This document shows positions 22,416 to 30,045 of a stretch of DNA of 33,059 nt, one piece after another (position 1 is the first letter of the stretch; every line of letters begins with the position of its first letter). The DNA is taken from positions 1-33,059 of the forward strand of contig CABVAY010000024.1 of assembly GCA_902496455.1 (NCBI GenBank), read 5' to 3'. Made by a program: the position numbers and the translations under genes. The stretch is from an uncultured Collinsella sp. (GTDB lineage Bacteria > Actinomycetota > Coriobacteriia > Coriobacteriales > Coriobacteriaceae). A model generated the notes under the pieces. It ran no database searches and had not been told where the DNA came from. It saw only the letters and a list, made by a program, of their open reading frames with translations.

Positions 22416-23321
22416 CTACACTCTGATGTTCATCTCTTTAAACACGCTGTATAAAACATCTTGCGCAATTAGCCCTCGATAAGATCCAACAAGCCTACCT
22501 AATTCATCAAGCATTGCTTTCGTCTCGTCGTCGGGCAGAACACGGCAGAGCAGGGAGTACATATCGGAAAACCTTGCCCCTCTTACGACCGCACAATAGA
22601 GCCGCTCGTCATGCGCGCAAATATTCCTAAAGCCAGAAAGAACTTGAATGACGCGAAGCAGCATTATCGACTCGAGTCTTTGTTTTCTATTTGACGTTTG
22701 GCTGACCAACTTGCAGGCAGCATTTTGCACGCCGCGTTTTTGAAGCTGATAGAAATGTGAGATATTGCCAAATGTCAGATCATTCTGAAGAACCCACAAG
22801 GGCACTGCACCGTATTTATTCAAATAATGCTTCACGAAAGGACGCATACGCTGTTCATCTGTCACCTTGTCATTCAGAATATTTATCAGGTCAGTAAGCC
22901 TCTTCGAATGCTGCTTCTTTTTATCACCACGAAATGCCTTGGGCACAAGCATATCTTTAGGATCGACATAATTAGCCCGATTCAGATAGGCATCCGCAGC
23001 GCGATATTGATCGCAGAACGAATACACGATCGCGTTCTTGAACACAGCTTCGGCCCTCGCGAGATATGAAAAAGTAAGTTGCCTAAGCTCTCTGTCAAAC
23101 AGGACTAAATCGTAAATGTTCTTAAATGAAGTGCCTTCCCTATAAACATCACTTGACGAGGACTGCGCAGCGTTTTTATCAAGAAACGGGGCTTTGTAGC
23201 CGTTTACGACCGCATAATAACTCTCACGCCTCAGGCAATCTGTCGTAGAAACATCAGTCGCCACCCCACGGCTCTCTAGGAGTTCAATAAGTTGAGCGAA
23301 AGTCTTAAATTCCTTTGCCAA
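22416..23321 (-). CDS. Abi_2 family (AbiD/AbiF) abortive-infection protein with HEPN motif
   Basis: Abi_2 proteins are phage-defence factors with a HEPN RNase-like fold. Family blocks seen: ESYYAVVNGYKAPF at 34-47, YDLVLFDRELRQLTFSYLARAE at 70-91, VPLWVLQNDLTFGNISHFY at 173-191, and the HEPN RxxxxH motif RNICAH at 232-237 followed by DERLY. The length of 301 residues is normal. The start is a TTG at 23321 with AGGAG at 23328-23332, six bases upstream; no ATG fits better. A strong hairpin with a U-rich tail lies immediately before the ribosome binding site and suggests an associated RNA. Base composition is AT-richer than in the genes left of 20 kb, in keeping with transfer. The exact Abi type (D or F) is not resolved. 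Confidence 0.9.
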   Translation of the reverse strand: MAKEFKTFAQLIELLESRGVATDVSTTDCLRRESYYAVVNGYKAPFLDKNAAQSSSSDVYREGTSFKNIYDLVLFDRELRQLTFSYLARAEAVFKNAIVYSFCDQYRAADAYLNRANYVDPKDMLVPKAFRGDKKKQHSKRLTDLINILNDKVTDEQRMRPFVKHYLNKYGAVPLWVLQNDLTFGNISHFYQLQKRGVQNAACKLVSQTSNRKQRLESIMLLRVIQVLSGFRNICAHDERLYCAVVRGARFSDMYSLLCRVLPDDETKAMLDELGRLVGSYRGLIAQDVLYSVFKEMNIRV

Positions 23322-23332
23322 AGCAAGCTCCT

Positions 23333-23425
23333 AAAATCAAAGGGCCGTTGCCGGAAGCCTCCGAACAACGACCCTTCTTTGTCATCGCCTCACTTAGAGT
23401 CCACGACGACTGTATCACTATCGGT
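23333..23425 (-). ncRNA. Candidate structured RNA upstream of the Abi_2 gene
   Basis: Minus-strand AAGGGTCGTTG (23376-23366) pairs with CAACGGCCCTT (23350-23340) with one G-U pair. An inner CGGA/TCCG extends the stem, and TTTGATTTT follows: a terminator that would end a short transcript just before the Abi_2 start. A palindromic GGTATTATACC at 23424-23434 could hold the -10 of that RNA. A conserved RNA called the abiF motif is known beside abiF genes; whether this matches it needs a covariance search. The boundaries are approximate. Confidence 0.5.
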
Positions 23426-23457
23426 ATAATACCCTACATTCATCCTCATTGCGGCGT

Positions 23458-23503
23458 ATACAGGAATTACATTAAGTGTTCGGTGCGCGGTGTAATGTCT
23501 GTA
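23458..23503 (-). terminator. Imperfect inverted repeat after the OLD-type gene
   Basis: On the minus strand TACAG-ACATTA pairs with TAATGT and CTGTA, with internal mismatches, starting a few bases past the stop at 23505. No T-run follows, so it is a weak terminator candidate. Confidence 0.3.
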
Positions 23504-23504
23504 G

Positions 23505-25109
23505 TTATTTCTGCTCTTTAGCAATCGTGATTTGCTTATCAATACGCTCGATTGCCTCAATTAGATGCTTCAAAATAGGTTTGAGCTTCCCTTCTGGCAG
23601 AGAGCAAATATGGTCACAAAAAGCTTGCTTTTGAAATTCGGAGATCACCTTTTTATCGCCATAATCTCCAAAGGTTTGCTTTTCCTGATAAAAAGCCGAC
23701 GTATCGAAATCGTCATCCAGCACTAGGGCATTTTCGATTCCCTTCTTAAAATGCTTTCTGGAGTCGTAAGTTTTCATTTTCGTTCGCAACACATTGTTGC
23801 TTAAACACTCATTAATCTTTTGATCGCAATCGAACAGGAAAGCAGTGAAGACCGAAGGAGGATTTGCATCCAAATAAGCGGCTGCTTTATTAAGCGATGG
23901 TGCGCCCGTGAATTCACATGATCCATCAGAGCTCTTCTTTCCTATCCATTTAAATCGCAAGTGGTTATTAATATGGGCAAAAGAAAGTGCTTTATTGAAA
24001 TACTGCTCATCGGTAGGCCCCTCTAGATAAACTGTGGGGGCTTCGTTCGCAAACCAAGAAACCGAAAAAGCATCCTTCACCGCTTGAACCGTACCAGGAC
24101 CGTAAAACTCTGGATTAGCCTGTGCGACCACATCGCCAGATCCATTCCTGGCCAATACAATTACTTTGTCGTTGTATCTTTTTTCATCATGAATAATAAA
24201 GGGCGAGTGGGTTACGCAAAAGATTTGAGAAGTTTGGTTCCCGTCTTCGTCCTGAAACAACGATTTATAAAATTGAAGGATCTTCTCCTGCCAAGAAGGA
24301 TGAAGGCTAATTTCAGGCTCGTCAATAAATACAAACGAACCTCTGAGCGCATGCGAGTCCTTCAGCATAAAGCACCCACGATAGACAATCTGCTTTTCAC
24401 CAGAACTCAGTTGATCAACACGGACGTCATGGCCATTCTTTTTAAAGAGAATTTCTTTATGGCCGTTGCGATTATCAACACGGTCGTAATTCAAGTCGTC
24501 AAACATCAGATCAAAGGCTTTGGTGAACCTAGGCATCCTTTGAGGGACTTGAAGTCGCGAGAGTCCAGTTTCCATATTGTTCCTAGCAACCCTAGCGACA
24601 TCAGCATCATCAAGCGCCTGAATATCAATAATAAGTTGATTAATTTCAGTGGGCAGATCACTTGACGAGCGAATACTCTCAACAGATTCATCAATATTTC
24701 GACTTGTTACACTAGTTATTTGATCAGACTTAAAATTAATATCGACATCAGAAAAGATAGCGGAAGTGGGAAAAATCTCGGCAAATTCATCCGAACCCAC
24801 CCAATTATCGAGGCCTAAGCCATCTTTGACATAGAGATAGTCGTGCCCCTTAATATCCTTGGCATAAAACTCGTATGTTCGTATTTTGGAGTCAAAGTCT
24901 ACTTCGATCAAATCAACATAACATGGCATGTCGTGATACTTATGAGCCATGATTTGATAGAGCAGCTCGACTAAGCTGCTTTTACCAATGCCGTTATTTC
25001 CAGCGATGATGACAGTATCAACGGCTTTATTTGAGGAGTCGGTAAAGTCCAACTCCAGATTACCCAATACCGGATGATTCGATAACTTCAACTTTCGAAC
25101 TCGGATCAT
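23505..25109 (-). CDS. OLD-type ATPase with C-terminal TOPRIM domain (GajA-like)
   Basis: A 534-residue protein joining an ABC/SMC-like ATPase to a TOPRIM nuclease module, the plan of OLD nucleases and of GajA in Gabija defence. Walker A is GNNGIGKSS at 37-45, the signature LSSGEKQ is at 235-241, Walker B is FVFIDEPEISLHP at 259-271, and the switch His301 lies in CVTHSPF. The TOPRIM part begins with YLEGPTDEQYF (Glu363, Asp367), continues with LFDCDQ (Asp427, Asp429) and ends with KKGIENALVLDD near 455-466. Catalytic residues look intact. The ATG at 25109 begins a typical N-terminus (MIRVRKLKLSN). A UvrD helicase pseudogene lies directly upstream; in Gabija the helicase is usually downstream, so a Gabija label is tentative. 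Confidence 0.85.
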   Translation of the reverse strand: MIRVRKLKLSNHPVLGNLELDFTDSSNKAVDTVIIAGNNGIGKSSLVELLYQIMAHKYHDMPCYVDLIEVDFDSKIRTYEFYAKDIKGHDYLYVKDGLGLDNWVGSDEFAEIFPTSAIFSDVDINFKSDQITSVTSRNIDESVESIRSSSDLPTEINQLIIDIQALDDADVARVARNNMETGLSRLQVPQRMPRFTKAFDLMFDDLNYDRVDNRNGHKEILFKKNGHDVRVDQLSSGEKQIVYRGCFMLKDSHALRGSFVFIDEPEISLHPSWQEKILQFYKSLFQDEDGNQTSQIFCVTHSPFIIHDEKRYNDKVIVLARNGSGDVVAQANPEFYGPGTVQAVKDAFSVSWFANEAPTVYLEGPTDEQYFNKALSFAHINNHLRFKWIGKKSSDGSCEFTGAPSLNKAAAYLDANPPSVFTAFLFDCDQKINECLSNNVLRTKMKTYDSRKHFKKGIENALVLDDDFDTSAFYQEKQTFGDYGDKKVISEFQKQAFCDHICSLPEGKLKPILKHLIEAIERIDKQITIAKEQK

Positions 25110-25123
25110 GAGAACCCCACTTC

Positions 25124-25144
25124 AAACTGCTTTTATAGCAGTTT
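25124..25144 (-). promoter_or_regulatory. Palindrome enclosing a -10 box upstream of the OLD-type gene
   Basis: AAACTGC and GCAGTTT form perfect 7-base arms around TATAAAA on the minus strand (-10 candidate at 25132-25137). The spacing to a TTGGCA further upstream is too long (20 bases), so the -35 is unclear. The palindrome may be an operator. Confidence 0.4.
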
Positions 25145-25244
25145 ACTAAACCCACGGTGCCAAATGATTGGCAATGCCGCGCAACCGTTTCGCAATATTC
25201 AACAGTGCCCAATTTAACAAACACCGCATCCTACCAAGACACTA

Positions 25245-25282
25245 GTGCCCAAGCCGTTCTAGTTAAAGAACAGCCTGGGCAC
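25245..25282. terminator. Strong hairpin after the helicase pseudogene
   Basis: GTGCCCA (25245-25251) and TGGGCAC (25276-25282) plus the inner GTTCT/AGAAC form a long stem with a small loop. There is no T-run on either side. The remainder of 25145-25355 shows no gene. Confidence 0.45.
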
Positions 25283-25355
25283 ACTCCATGAGACCACAGC
25301 GAGAGCCGCGACCAGACCTCGCGCCAATAACGGACACACTCCATACCGCCACAAA

Positions 25356-26036
25356 TCACCCCTCCCCGTCCATGGCCGTCCAGCTCACGGGCCCAATGCC
25401 CGGAAGAGACGTTAGACAAGAGGGGCAGGCAACCTGATAGTTCCCGTTATTTGTCCTGCGCTGCATAGAAGCGGAGACATATACCGCTTTGCGGGCGCGA
25501 GCGACACCGACGTACAGCAGGTCCATTTCCTCAATAAGCCCGTTTGGCATTTTCTTCGCATCCACAATCCGGCATCTATGCGCAGAACGCGAGCATATAC
25601 CAGAACTTTCGCACCGCGAACAAATCCTTCCAGGCCAATCGAAGCGCGTAACGCCCGGTATGAAAACGGTGTCCCACTAGAACCCCTTAGCGGAGTGAAC
25701 GGTCATTATCGAGATGTCTGCATCAAGGTAATCAGAGAAACGCCGCAGGGAGCCCTCGGAAAAGATGCTAACGATATAGTCGAAGCACTCCGACGGCCCA
25801 TGGCGAAACAGCTTATCGCAAGGTGCTTCCGCAACGCCCCAAGAAACATGACATATGACCACCCCTACTCGAATCTTCTGGAGCCATGTGACAGTAAAGA
25901 TACATGCAAGAAGAAAATCACTCGCTTTTATGCCAGTTTCCAATTCAGATGCTGGTTTTGACAGGGTATTTCTTACATCAGAATCACTTGATTGGATGCC
26001 AGCGCAACGGTGGTCTTCAGGTGGCGTTAGGAAACT
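25356..26036 (-). pseudogene. UvrD/PcrA-type helicase remnant with in-frame stop
   Basis: One frame runs from 26036 to 25356 with a single TAG at 25677-25679. Upstream of the stop it reads ISIMTVHSAKGF (helicase motif V), and directly after it WDTVFIPGV, so the stop replaces the expected Glu of HSAKGFEWDTVF. Further on it has LIEEMDLLYVGVARARKAVYV (motif VI), then a short tail. The N-terminal half with Walker A is missing, so this is a truncated and nonsense-mutated gene. It may once have partnered the OLD-type ATPase, as helicases do in Gabija-like systems. The piece from 26037 to about 26110 is open only in short frames and is not recognised. Confidence 0.75.
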
Positions 26037-26134
26037 TTAGCAGCATGTCTAAATCATATTGTCGATATCCTTTGTTTGCCCACAACAAAGCGTACATGTG
26101 GCAACGTCGCATAGTCATGGCCGTTCCATAAAGC

Positions 26135-26164
26135 ATAAAATGCCGGGGCTTTCAAAGCCCCAGC
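26135..26164 (-). terminator. Intrinsic terminator inside the remnant region
   Basis: Minus-strand GCTGGGGCT-TTGAA-AGCCCCGGC is followed by ATTTTAT. The stem is GC-rich and almost perfect. It stands exactly where the transposase similarity ends. Confidence 0.65.
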
Positions 26165-26166
26165 AC

Positions 26167-26340
26167 CCAACCGGCCGGCCCCGACAAGATCGGGCGCATT
26201 CTCGTCAACCAGCGCGTTGAGCGTCTCCTCGACGGTCTTTCTCACCAGATTCTATATGTCCTTGCGCAGCGACTCCTCGTCGACTTATACGATGTTCGCA
26301 GACACGACCCGTGTCCCTTCGTCAATGATTTGTTGTTTAG
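26167..26340 (-). pseudogene. IS256-family transposase, N-terminal remnant
   Basis: Read in one frame with two stop codons, this stretch gives AKQQIIDEGTRVVSANIV, stop, VDEESLRKDI, stop, then NLVRKTVEETLNALVDENA and PDLVGAGRL. This is the N-terminal pattern of IS256/Mutator-type transposases (RKTVEETLNALxxxEADELVGAGRYE). The similarity stops at the terminator hairpin, so the catalytic DDE part is gone. It is dead and marks past insertion or deletion between the defence genes and the capsule locus. Confidence 0.8.
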
Positions 26341-26399
26341 CCGCTAGAAATCATATGACGGGGCGCAGGCCGTGTTCGCCATGCGGATGTCAGTTTGCG

Positions 26400-26430
26400 A
26401 AAAAAATTACGTGTCACCATGCAAAGGCAC
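26400..26430 (-). terminator. Weak terminator after the flippase gene
   Basis: Minus-strand GTGCC...GGTGACAC forms an interrupted stem and is followed, after four bases, by a run of seven T (26406-26400). It lies about 10 bases past the flippase stop, at the end of the capsule operon. Confidence 0.4.
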
Positions 26431-26439
26431 ATGCTTCAA

Positions 26440-27864
26440 TTAGGCTCTTTGCCCAACCATTCTATTTTTCCACCAATCAAGACCGCTGTAGATAGCCTGT
26501 ACATATCCAAGCCCGGTACGTTTTAGAACATATTGTGGCCAATGCCAATTGTTGTAGCAGAGCTGCGGAATTGCCTGGCCAACTACAAGACCCCAGGCTC
26601 CCCAGCTAAAGGCGCCACACAAAACGCAACTTACGCAGATTCCAGCAGCAGTTGATACCAAATACGCTTTGAAGTACGGAATCTCGTTCATGCTAACAAT
26701 AATGTTGCAAAACAGAGAGTGCTGATTAAGCAGGAAGTAATAGAGGGCAATACCCAGGAACAAAACTGGATCGCAAATGAAATCATGCTTGAAAAGCGTG
26801 AGTATCGGCAGGCATACCGTTACAAGAACTGTAGCGACAATATACATGCATACATAGCAGGAAATACCGCGTTCGACCACCGCCTTCTGAGTCTGCTTGT
26901 CATCCCTGACATAGGCAGACTGGAAGGTGGGAAAGCATGAACGTAAATAGGCGCTTGAAATCTGGTGGATCGCCGTCGCGAACTGCAACATGACGGAATA
27001 CGTACCAGTTTGTTCAAGCCCTAGGAAAGCCGAGCAAAGCAGCGATGTTGCCTGCGTGGCGCCATACCAGGCTAGAGATACGACACCATCACGCCACGCC
27101 ACAAACGAAACCGTCTTTAGAACGTCAAGCATTTCGTCCTTAGCAACAGCCGCGGCATCGGATTTAATCCCCTCTTCGACGTCACGATGGCTCCGAAATG
27201 TCCTAATCGCAAATAACCTCAGCAAAGTGCTGTAGGCCAAGAAGCCGAGTGCGGCAGCGAGAAGGCTCAAGCCACAAAACAGAAGGACCGCCGTAATAGC
27301 AAGCTGCCCAATCCTGGCAAGCGTTTTAGCCCTGTTCTCACCGGCAACGTCTCCAAGCCCACGGAGAAACGTGAGACAGTAAAGAAAATACAAGTTAGTG
27401 AAAATGGAAACGACAAACACAATCCATGCAGGCAACGAACCCTCAATTAAAAAAGAATCAGTGACATAAGAAACGTAGAAAGTACCCAACGTTGCCGCAA
27501 CAAATAACGCGATGAGACCCAAGACAGCGTATATCGTTTTAGACGTATCAAGAACGACGCGCATCAAGTGCCAGTCAACTTCTCCATCAACAGAAGAATA
27601 GTCGCAGCCTTGTTTGGTCAGTTTCTTTGCCCCGCTCAGGCAATAAAGAATGTTGCGGGACAAGGTAGAAGTAAAACCGAATTCAAGCAGCTGCGCAAAA
27701 CCCGAAATGGCTACGAACACGTACCAGAGACCGATTTGAGCACTCGATAAAAAAGATAGGAGTAGCGGCAAGAGCAAAAAGTTACTGCCCATAGACGCGA
27801 TCGTGCCGACATAATTCCAAATCACATCTCTTTTGGAGACGGTCACTTTCTTGCTTTCGGCCAT
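26440..27864 (-). CDS. Wzx-like polysaccharide flippase
   Basis: A 474-residue membrane protein with about twelve to fourteen hydrophobic segments, of the MATE/O-antigen flippase type. The N-terminal VIWNYVGTIASMGSNFLLLPLLL and LLEFGFTSTLSRNI fit that family. It should move lipid-linked repeat units across the membrane for the Wzy-like polymerase encoded upstream. Its ATG directly follows the stop of the GT4 gene (TAA-ATG), so it belongs to the same operon and appears to be the last gene. Base composition is AT-richer than in the left half of the window. Substrate unknown. Confidence 0.88.
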   Translation of the reverse strand: MAESKKVTVSKRDVIWNYVGTIASMGSNFLLLPLLLSFLSSAQIGLWYVFVAISGFAQLLEFGFTSTLSRNILYCLSGAKKLTKQGCDYSSVDGEVDWHLMRVVLDTSKTIYAVLGLIALFVAATLGTFYVSYVTDSFLIEGSLPAWIVFVVSIFTNLYFLYCLTFLRGLGDVAGENRAKTLARIGQLAITAVLLFCGLSLLAAALGFLAYSTLLRLFAIRTFRSHRDVEEGIKSDAAAVAKDEMLDVLKTVSFVAWRDGVVSLAWYGATQATSLLCSAFLGLEQTGTYSVMLQFATAIHQISSAYLRSCFPTFQSAYVRDDKQTQKAVVERGISCYVCMYIVATVLVTVCLPILTLFKHDFICDPVLFLGIALYYFLLNQHSLFCNIIVSMNEIPYFKAYLVSTAAGICVSCVLCGAFSWGAWGLVVGQAIPQLCYNNWHWPQYVLKRTGLGYVQAIYSGLDWWKNRMVGQRA

Positions 27865-28860
27865 TTACCCTAATACCTCCGCACAGTAATTTCGTAACGT
27901 CTCGGCCGTTTTGGTCCAGCTACATTCATCAAAATCGATGGAATCAAACAGCCGCTTGGAGTTAGGAGCTCGAAGCAATCCCTCGATCTTATCGGCAACC
28001 TCGATCGGGTCCTCGCAGTTTTTCACGACATCGGATCCCTGAATCGACATCACTTCGGCAATTCCGCAGTTAGTCGAAAGAAGGAGCGAGCATCCGGCCT
28101 CAATCGCATCAAGGGCAGAGAGACCAAAGGGCTCATGCCTAGAATTCATAACGAATACCGAGCACTCTCGAAGCTCGTTCACAAACTGATCGGAGGCAAC
28201 TTGACCCCTATATTCACCGTCAGCCGAGGTCATGAGATTATCTAAGGAAGAGTTATCAGAGTACCGTCGCCCGTACACCCTTAAAGAGCAATCGACACCA
28301 CGATCTCTGAGAATTGAGACGGCCTTCGCGACTATTTCGTTGGCCTTAATTGGACGGGTGCCCCCGCTAACAGCAACGATATTTTCACGTTGGCCTTCGA
28401 AGCCGCATTGTTTAAACCTTTTGACCCCAAGGCAAACGTGCTTAACCTTATCGGAGCATTCAGGTAGCTGTTTCTTTACAAAGTTCTCCTGAAGGAAAGA
28501 ATTCGCAACGATCAAATCCGCAGTACGCAAATGCTTAATGATTGCCTTGACGGTTCTATCGCTATAACCGAGCCCGTTGATCTCATTCTCAAAAGGGACG
28601 TACCCATGATTAAAGCAAATGACAGGTTTGCCGAAGGCAGAGAGCAGCCGATGTGCAATGATGTCAGTCCAACCAGCTCCGCAAGAGATAATCACATCGC
28701 TCTCAAGGCCCTTGAAAAAAGCCTCAAATAGCTTAAGGATTTTACTTTTAGAATATAGCGGCCGTATCGAATCGCAAGAAGGCCAATATTCCACTAATGA
28801 CTTATGTACATTTGAAGGTCCAGTATTGCCTGTGACCTCACCAATTAGAAGAATCTTCAT
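27865..28860 (-). CDS. GT4-type glycosyltransferase
   Basis: A 331-residue GT-B glycosyltransferase. The N-terminal half begins MKILLIGEVTGNTGPSNVHKS, and ICFNHGYVPFENE resembles the acceptor-side loop. The C-terminal half has IVAVSGGTRPIKANEIV and the family motif RHEPFGLSALDAIEAG with both Glu residues. It should add one sugar to the lipid-linked capsule repeat. It overlaps the preceding FrhB-like gene by ATGA and is immediately followed by the flippase. Donor and linkage cannot be read from sequence. Confidence 0.88.
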   Translation of the reverse strand: MKILLIGEVTGNTGPSNVHKSLVEYWPSCDSIRPLYSKSKILKLFEAFFKGLESDVIISCGAGWTDIIAHRLLSAFGKPVICFNHGYVPFENEINGLGYSDRTVKAIIKHLRTADLIVANSFLQENFVKKQLPECSDKVKHVCLGVKRFKQCGFEGQRENIVAVSGGTRPIKANEIVAKAVSILRDRGVDCSLRVYGRRYSDNSSLDNLMTSADGEYRGQVASDQFVNELRECSVFVMNSRHEPFGLSALDAIEAGCSLLLSTNCGIAEVMSIQGSDVVKNCEDPIEVADKIEGLLRAPNSKRLFDSIDFDECSWTKTAETLRNYCAEVLG

Positions 28861-30041
28861 TGAATGCTTCCTTTAATGTTATGCAAGGGGTTGGAATCAG
28901 GTGCTAATGAGACCTTAATTCCGTACCCCCCCCCGCGCTTGAGCAAACCAATGCGAATTAGCAGACGTTTAAGCGATTGTTTGAAATACCTTTTGGGCAA
29001 AGACCTTCTAACCGCATCGGTAATTGATCTACCGCATGAAAGGTCCTCGAAGAATCGCGCTCGCGCAGATGGCTTCTCGGAGGGACTCCTCAACTGACCG
29101 TTATTCTTAATGGCGGTCTCGATATCAACCGTCATTAACTCAGCACCAGCAAGGTCTATCAGTCGCTGTCCTTTTTGATTCTGGATTAAAACCAGGGAGA
29201 CACCCCGACGCATTTCTTCGGTAAGATTCGTCCCCCAGGAATCGCCTAATGTAACATCAGAAACTCTTTCAATGCTTGCGTACCTGCAGTGATAACAGTT
29301 TTCCGTATAGTCCAGCCCCGCCAAGAAAGCTACTGTATACCCATCCAAAACACCGGGCAAATCAATCGTTCGCTCGTTCTCCCTTAGCTGAAAGCTGCCT
29401 TTAGAACGAAACTCAATCGACTCAAGCTGATTCATGTCAATCCCATTCTCACTCAGGAATTGACGGAGAATCGCAGGCGAAGGAGTACCGTGGCAAATCA
29501 AATCAACCGTATATAAATTCGAAAGAAGCTTGTTGCCGACAAAGTTTTTAAGAGAGGCCACTTGGCAAGGCAATCCTACAAATAAGACTTCTTTACCCTC
29601 AATCAGCAATTTTTTTATACGAGCGTAAGAGCCAATTGGATTGCTTTTAACGTACTTGGATCCTTTATATTTAACGGCATCCGCAATCGAGCTAGAAAAC
29701 TCAAACCCAAACTGACCGTCCCGAAAACAGCAAGAGCAAACTACTCCTTCGGCAGAAATAAACCCTCGGATAATCGCGGCCGCCAAGCCGCCCGATGAGG
29801 AGGTTCCCCTGCTCTCCGAGTTAGAATCCCATCCTTGCAACCATTTACTTGGTTTAGAGCCTTGAGGCGGATTGCATTGTTGACATACAGCTGTGCACCT
29901 ACCGCAATCAATGCATTTGCTTTGATCGATACTGGGGGTATAGTACTCGCGCCTTTCAAGAACAGCGATTGCATCTTTAGGACAGGCATCGACACATGCC
30001 ATGCAGCCCGCACACATTTTGTCTTCGCAGATACTTTGCAT
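28857..30041 (-). CDS. FrhB-like iron-sulfur protein of a polysaccharide locus
   Basis: Residues 5-53 form a double [4Fe-4S] ferredoxin domain (CEDKMCAGCMACVDACP and CIDCGRCTAVC). The rest matches the coenzyme F420 hydrogenase/dehydrogenase beta-subunit family, with SSSGGLAAAI, VLFVGLPCQVASLKNF, DLICHGTPSP, CYHCRYA and DVTLGDSWG. Such proteins occur next to pyruvyl transferases in many capsule loci and are probably redox enzymes acting on the polymer or its precursor; the reaction is unknown. It starts four bases after the pyruvyl transferase stop with AAGGA upstream. A run of nine G near codon 370 could allow slippage. It overlaps the GT4 gene by ATGA. Confidence 0.88.
   Translation of the reverse strand: MQSICEDKMCAGCMACVDACPKDAIAVLERREYYTPSIDQSKCIDCGRCTAVCQQCNPPQGSKPSKWLQGWDSNSESRGTSSSGGLAAAIIRGFISAEGVVCSCCFRDGQFGFEFSSSIADAVKYKGSKYVKSNPIGSYARIKKLLIEGKEVLFVGLPCQVASLKNFVGNKLLSNLYTVDLICHGTPSPAILRQFLSENGIDMNQLESIEFRSKGSFQLRENERTIDLPGVLDGYTVAFLAGLDYTENCYHCRYASIERVSDVTLGDSWGTNLTEEMRRGVSLVLIQNQKGQRLIDLAGAELMTVDIETAIKNNGQLRSPSEKPSARARFFEDLSCGRSITDAVRRSLPKRYFKQSLKRLLIRIGLLKRGGGYGIKVSLAPDSNPLHNIKGSIQ
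28926..28934 (-). repeat. Homopolymer G9 tract inside the FrhB-like gene
   Basis: Nine consecutive G on the coding strand encode the Gly run in KRGGGYG, about 70 bases before the stop. It is long enough to slip during replication or to be miscounted in sequencing. Confidence 0.9.
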
Positions 30042-30045
30042 TCAT

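Noticed and set aside
23505..26036. Functional Gabija system
   Set aside because: The helicase lacks its N-terminal half, has an in-frame stop, and lies on the unusual side of the nuclease.
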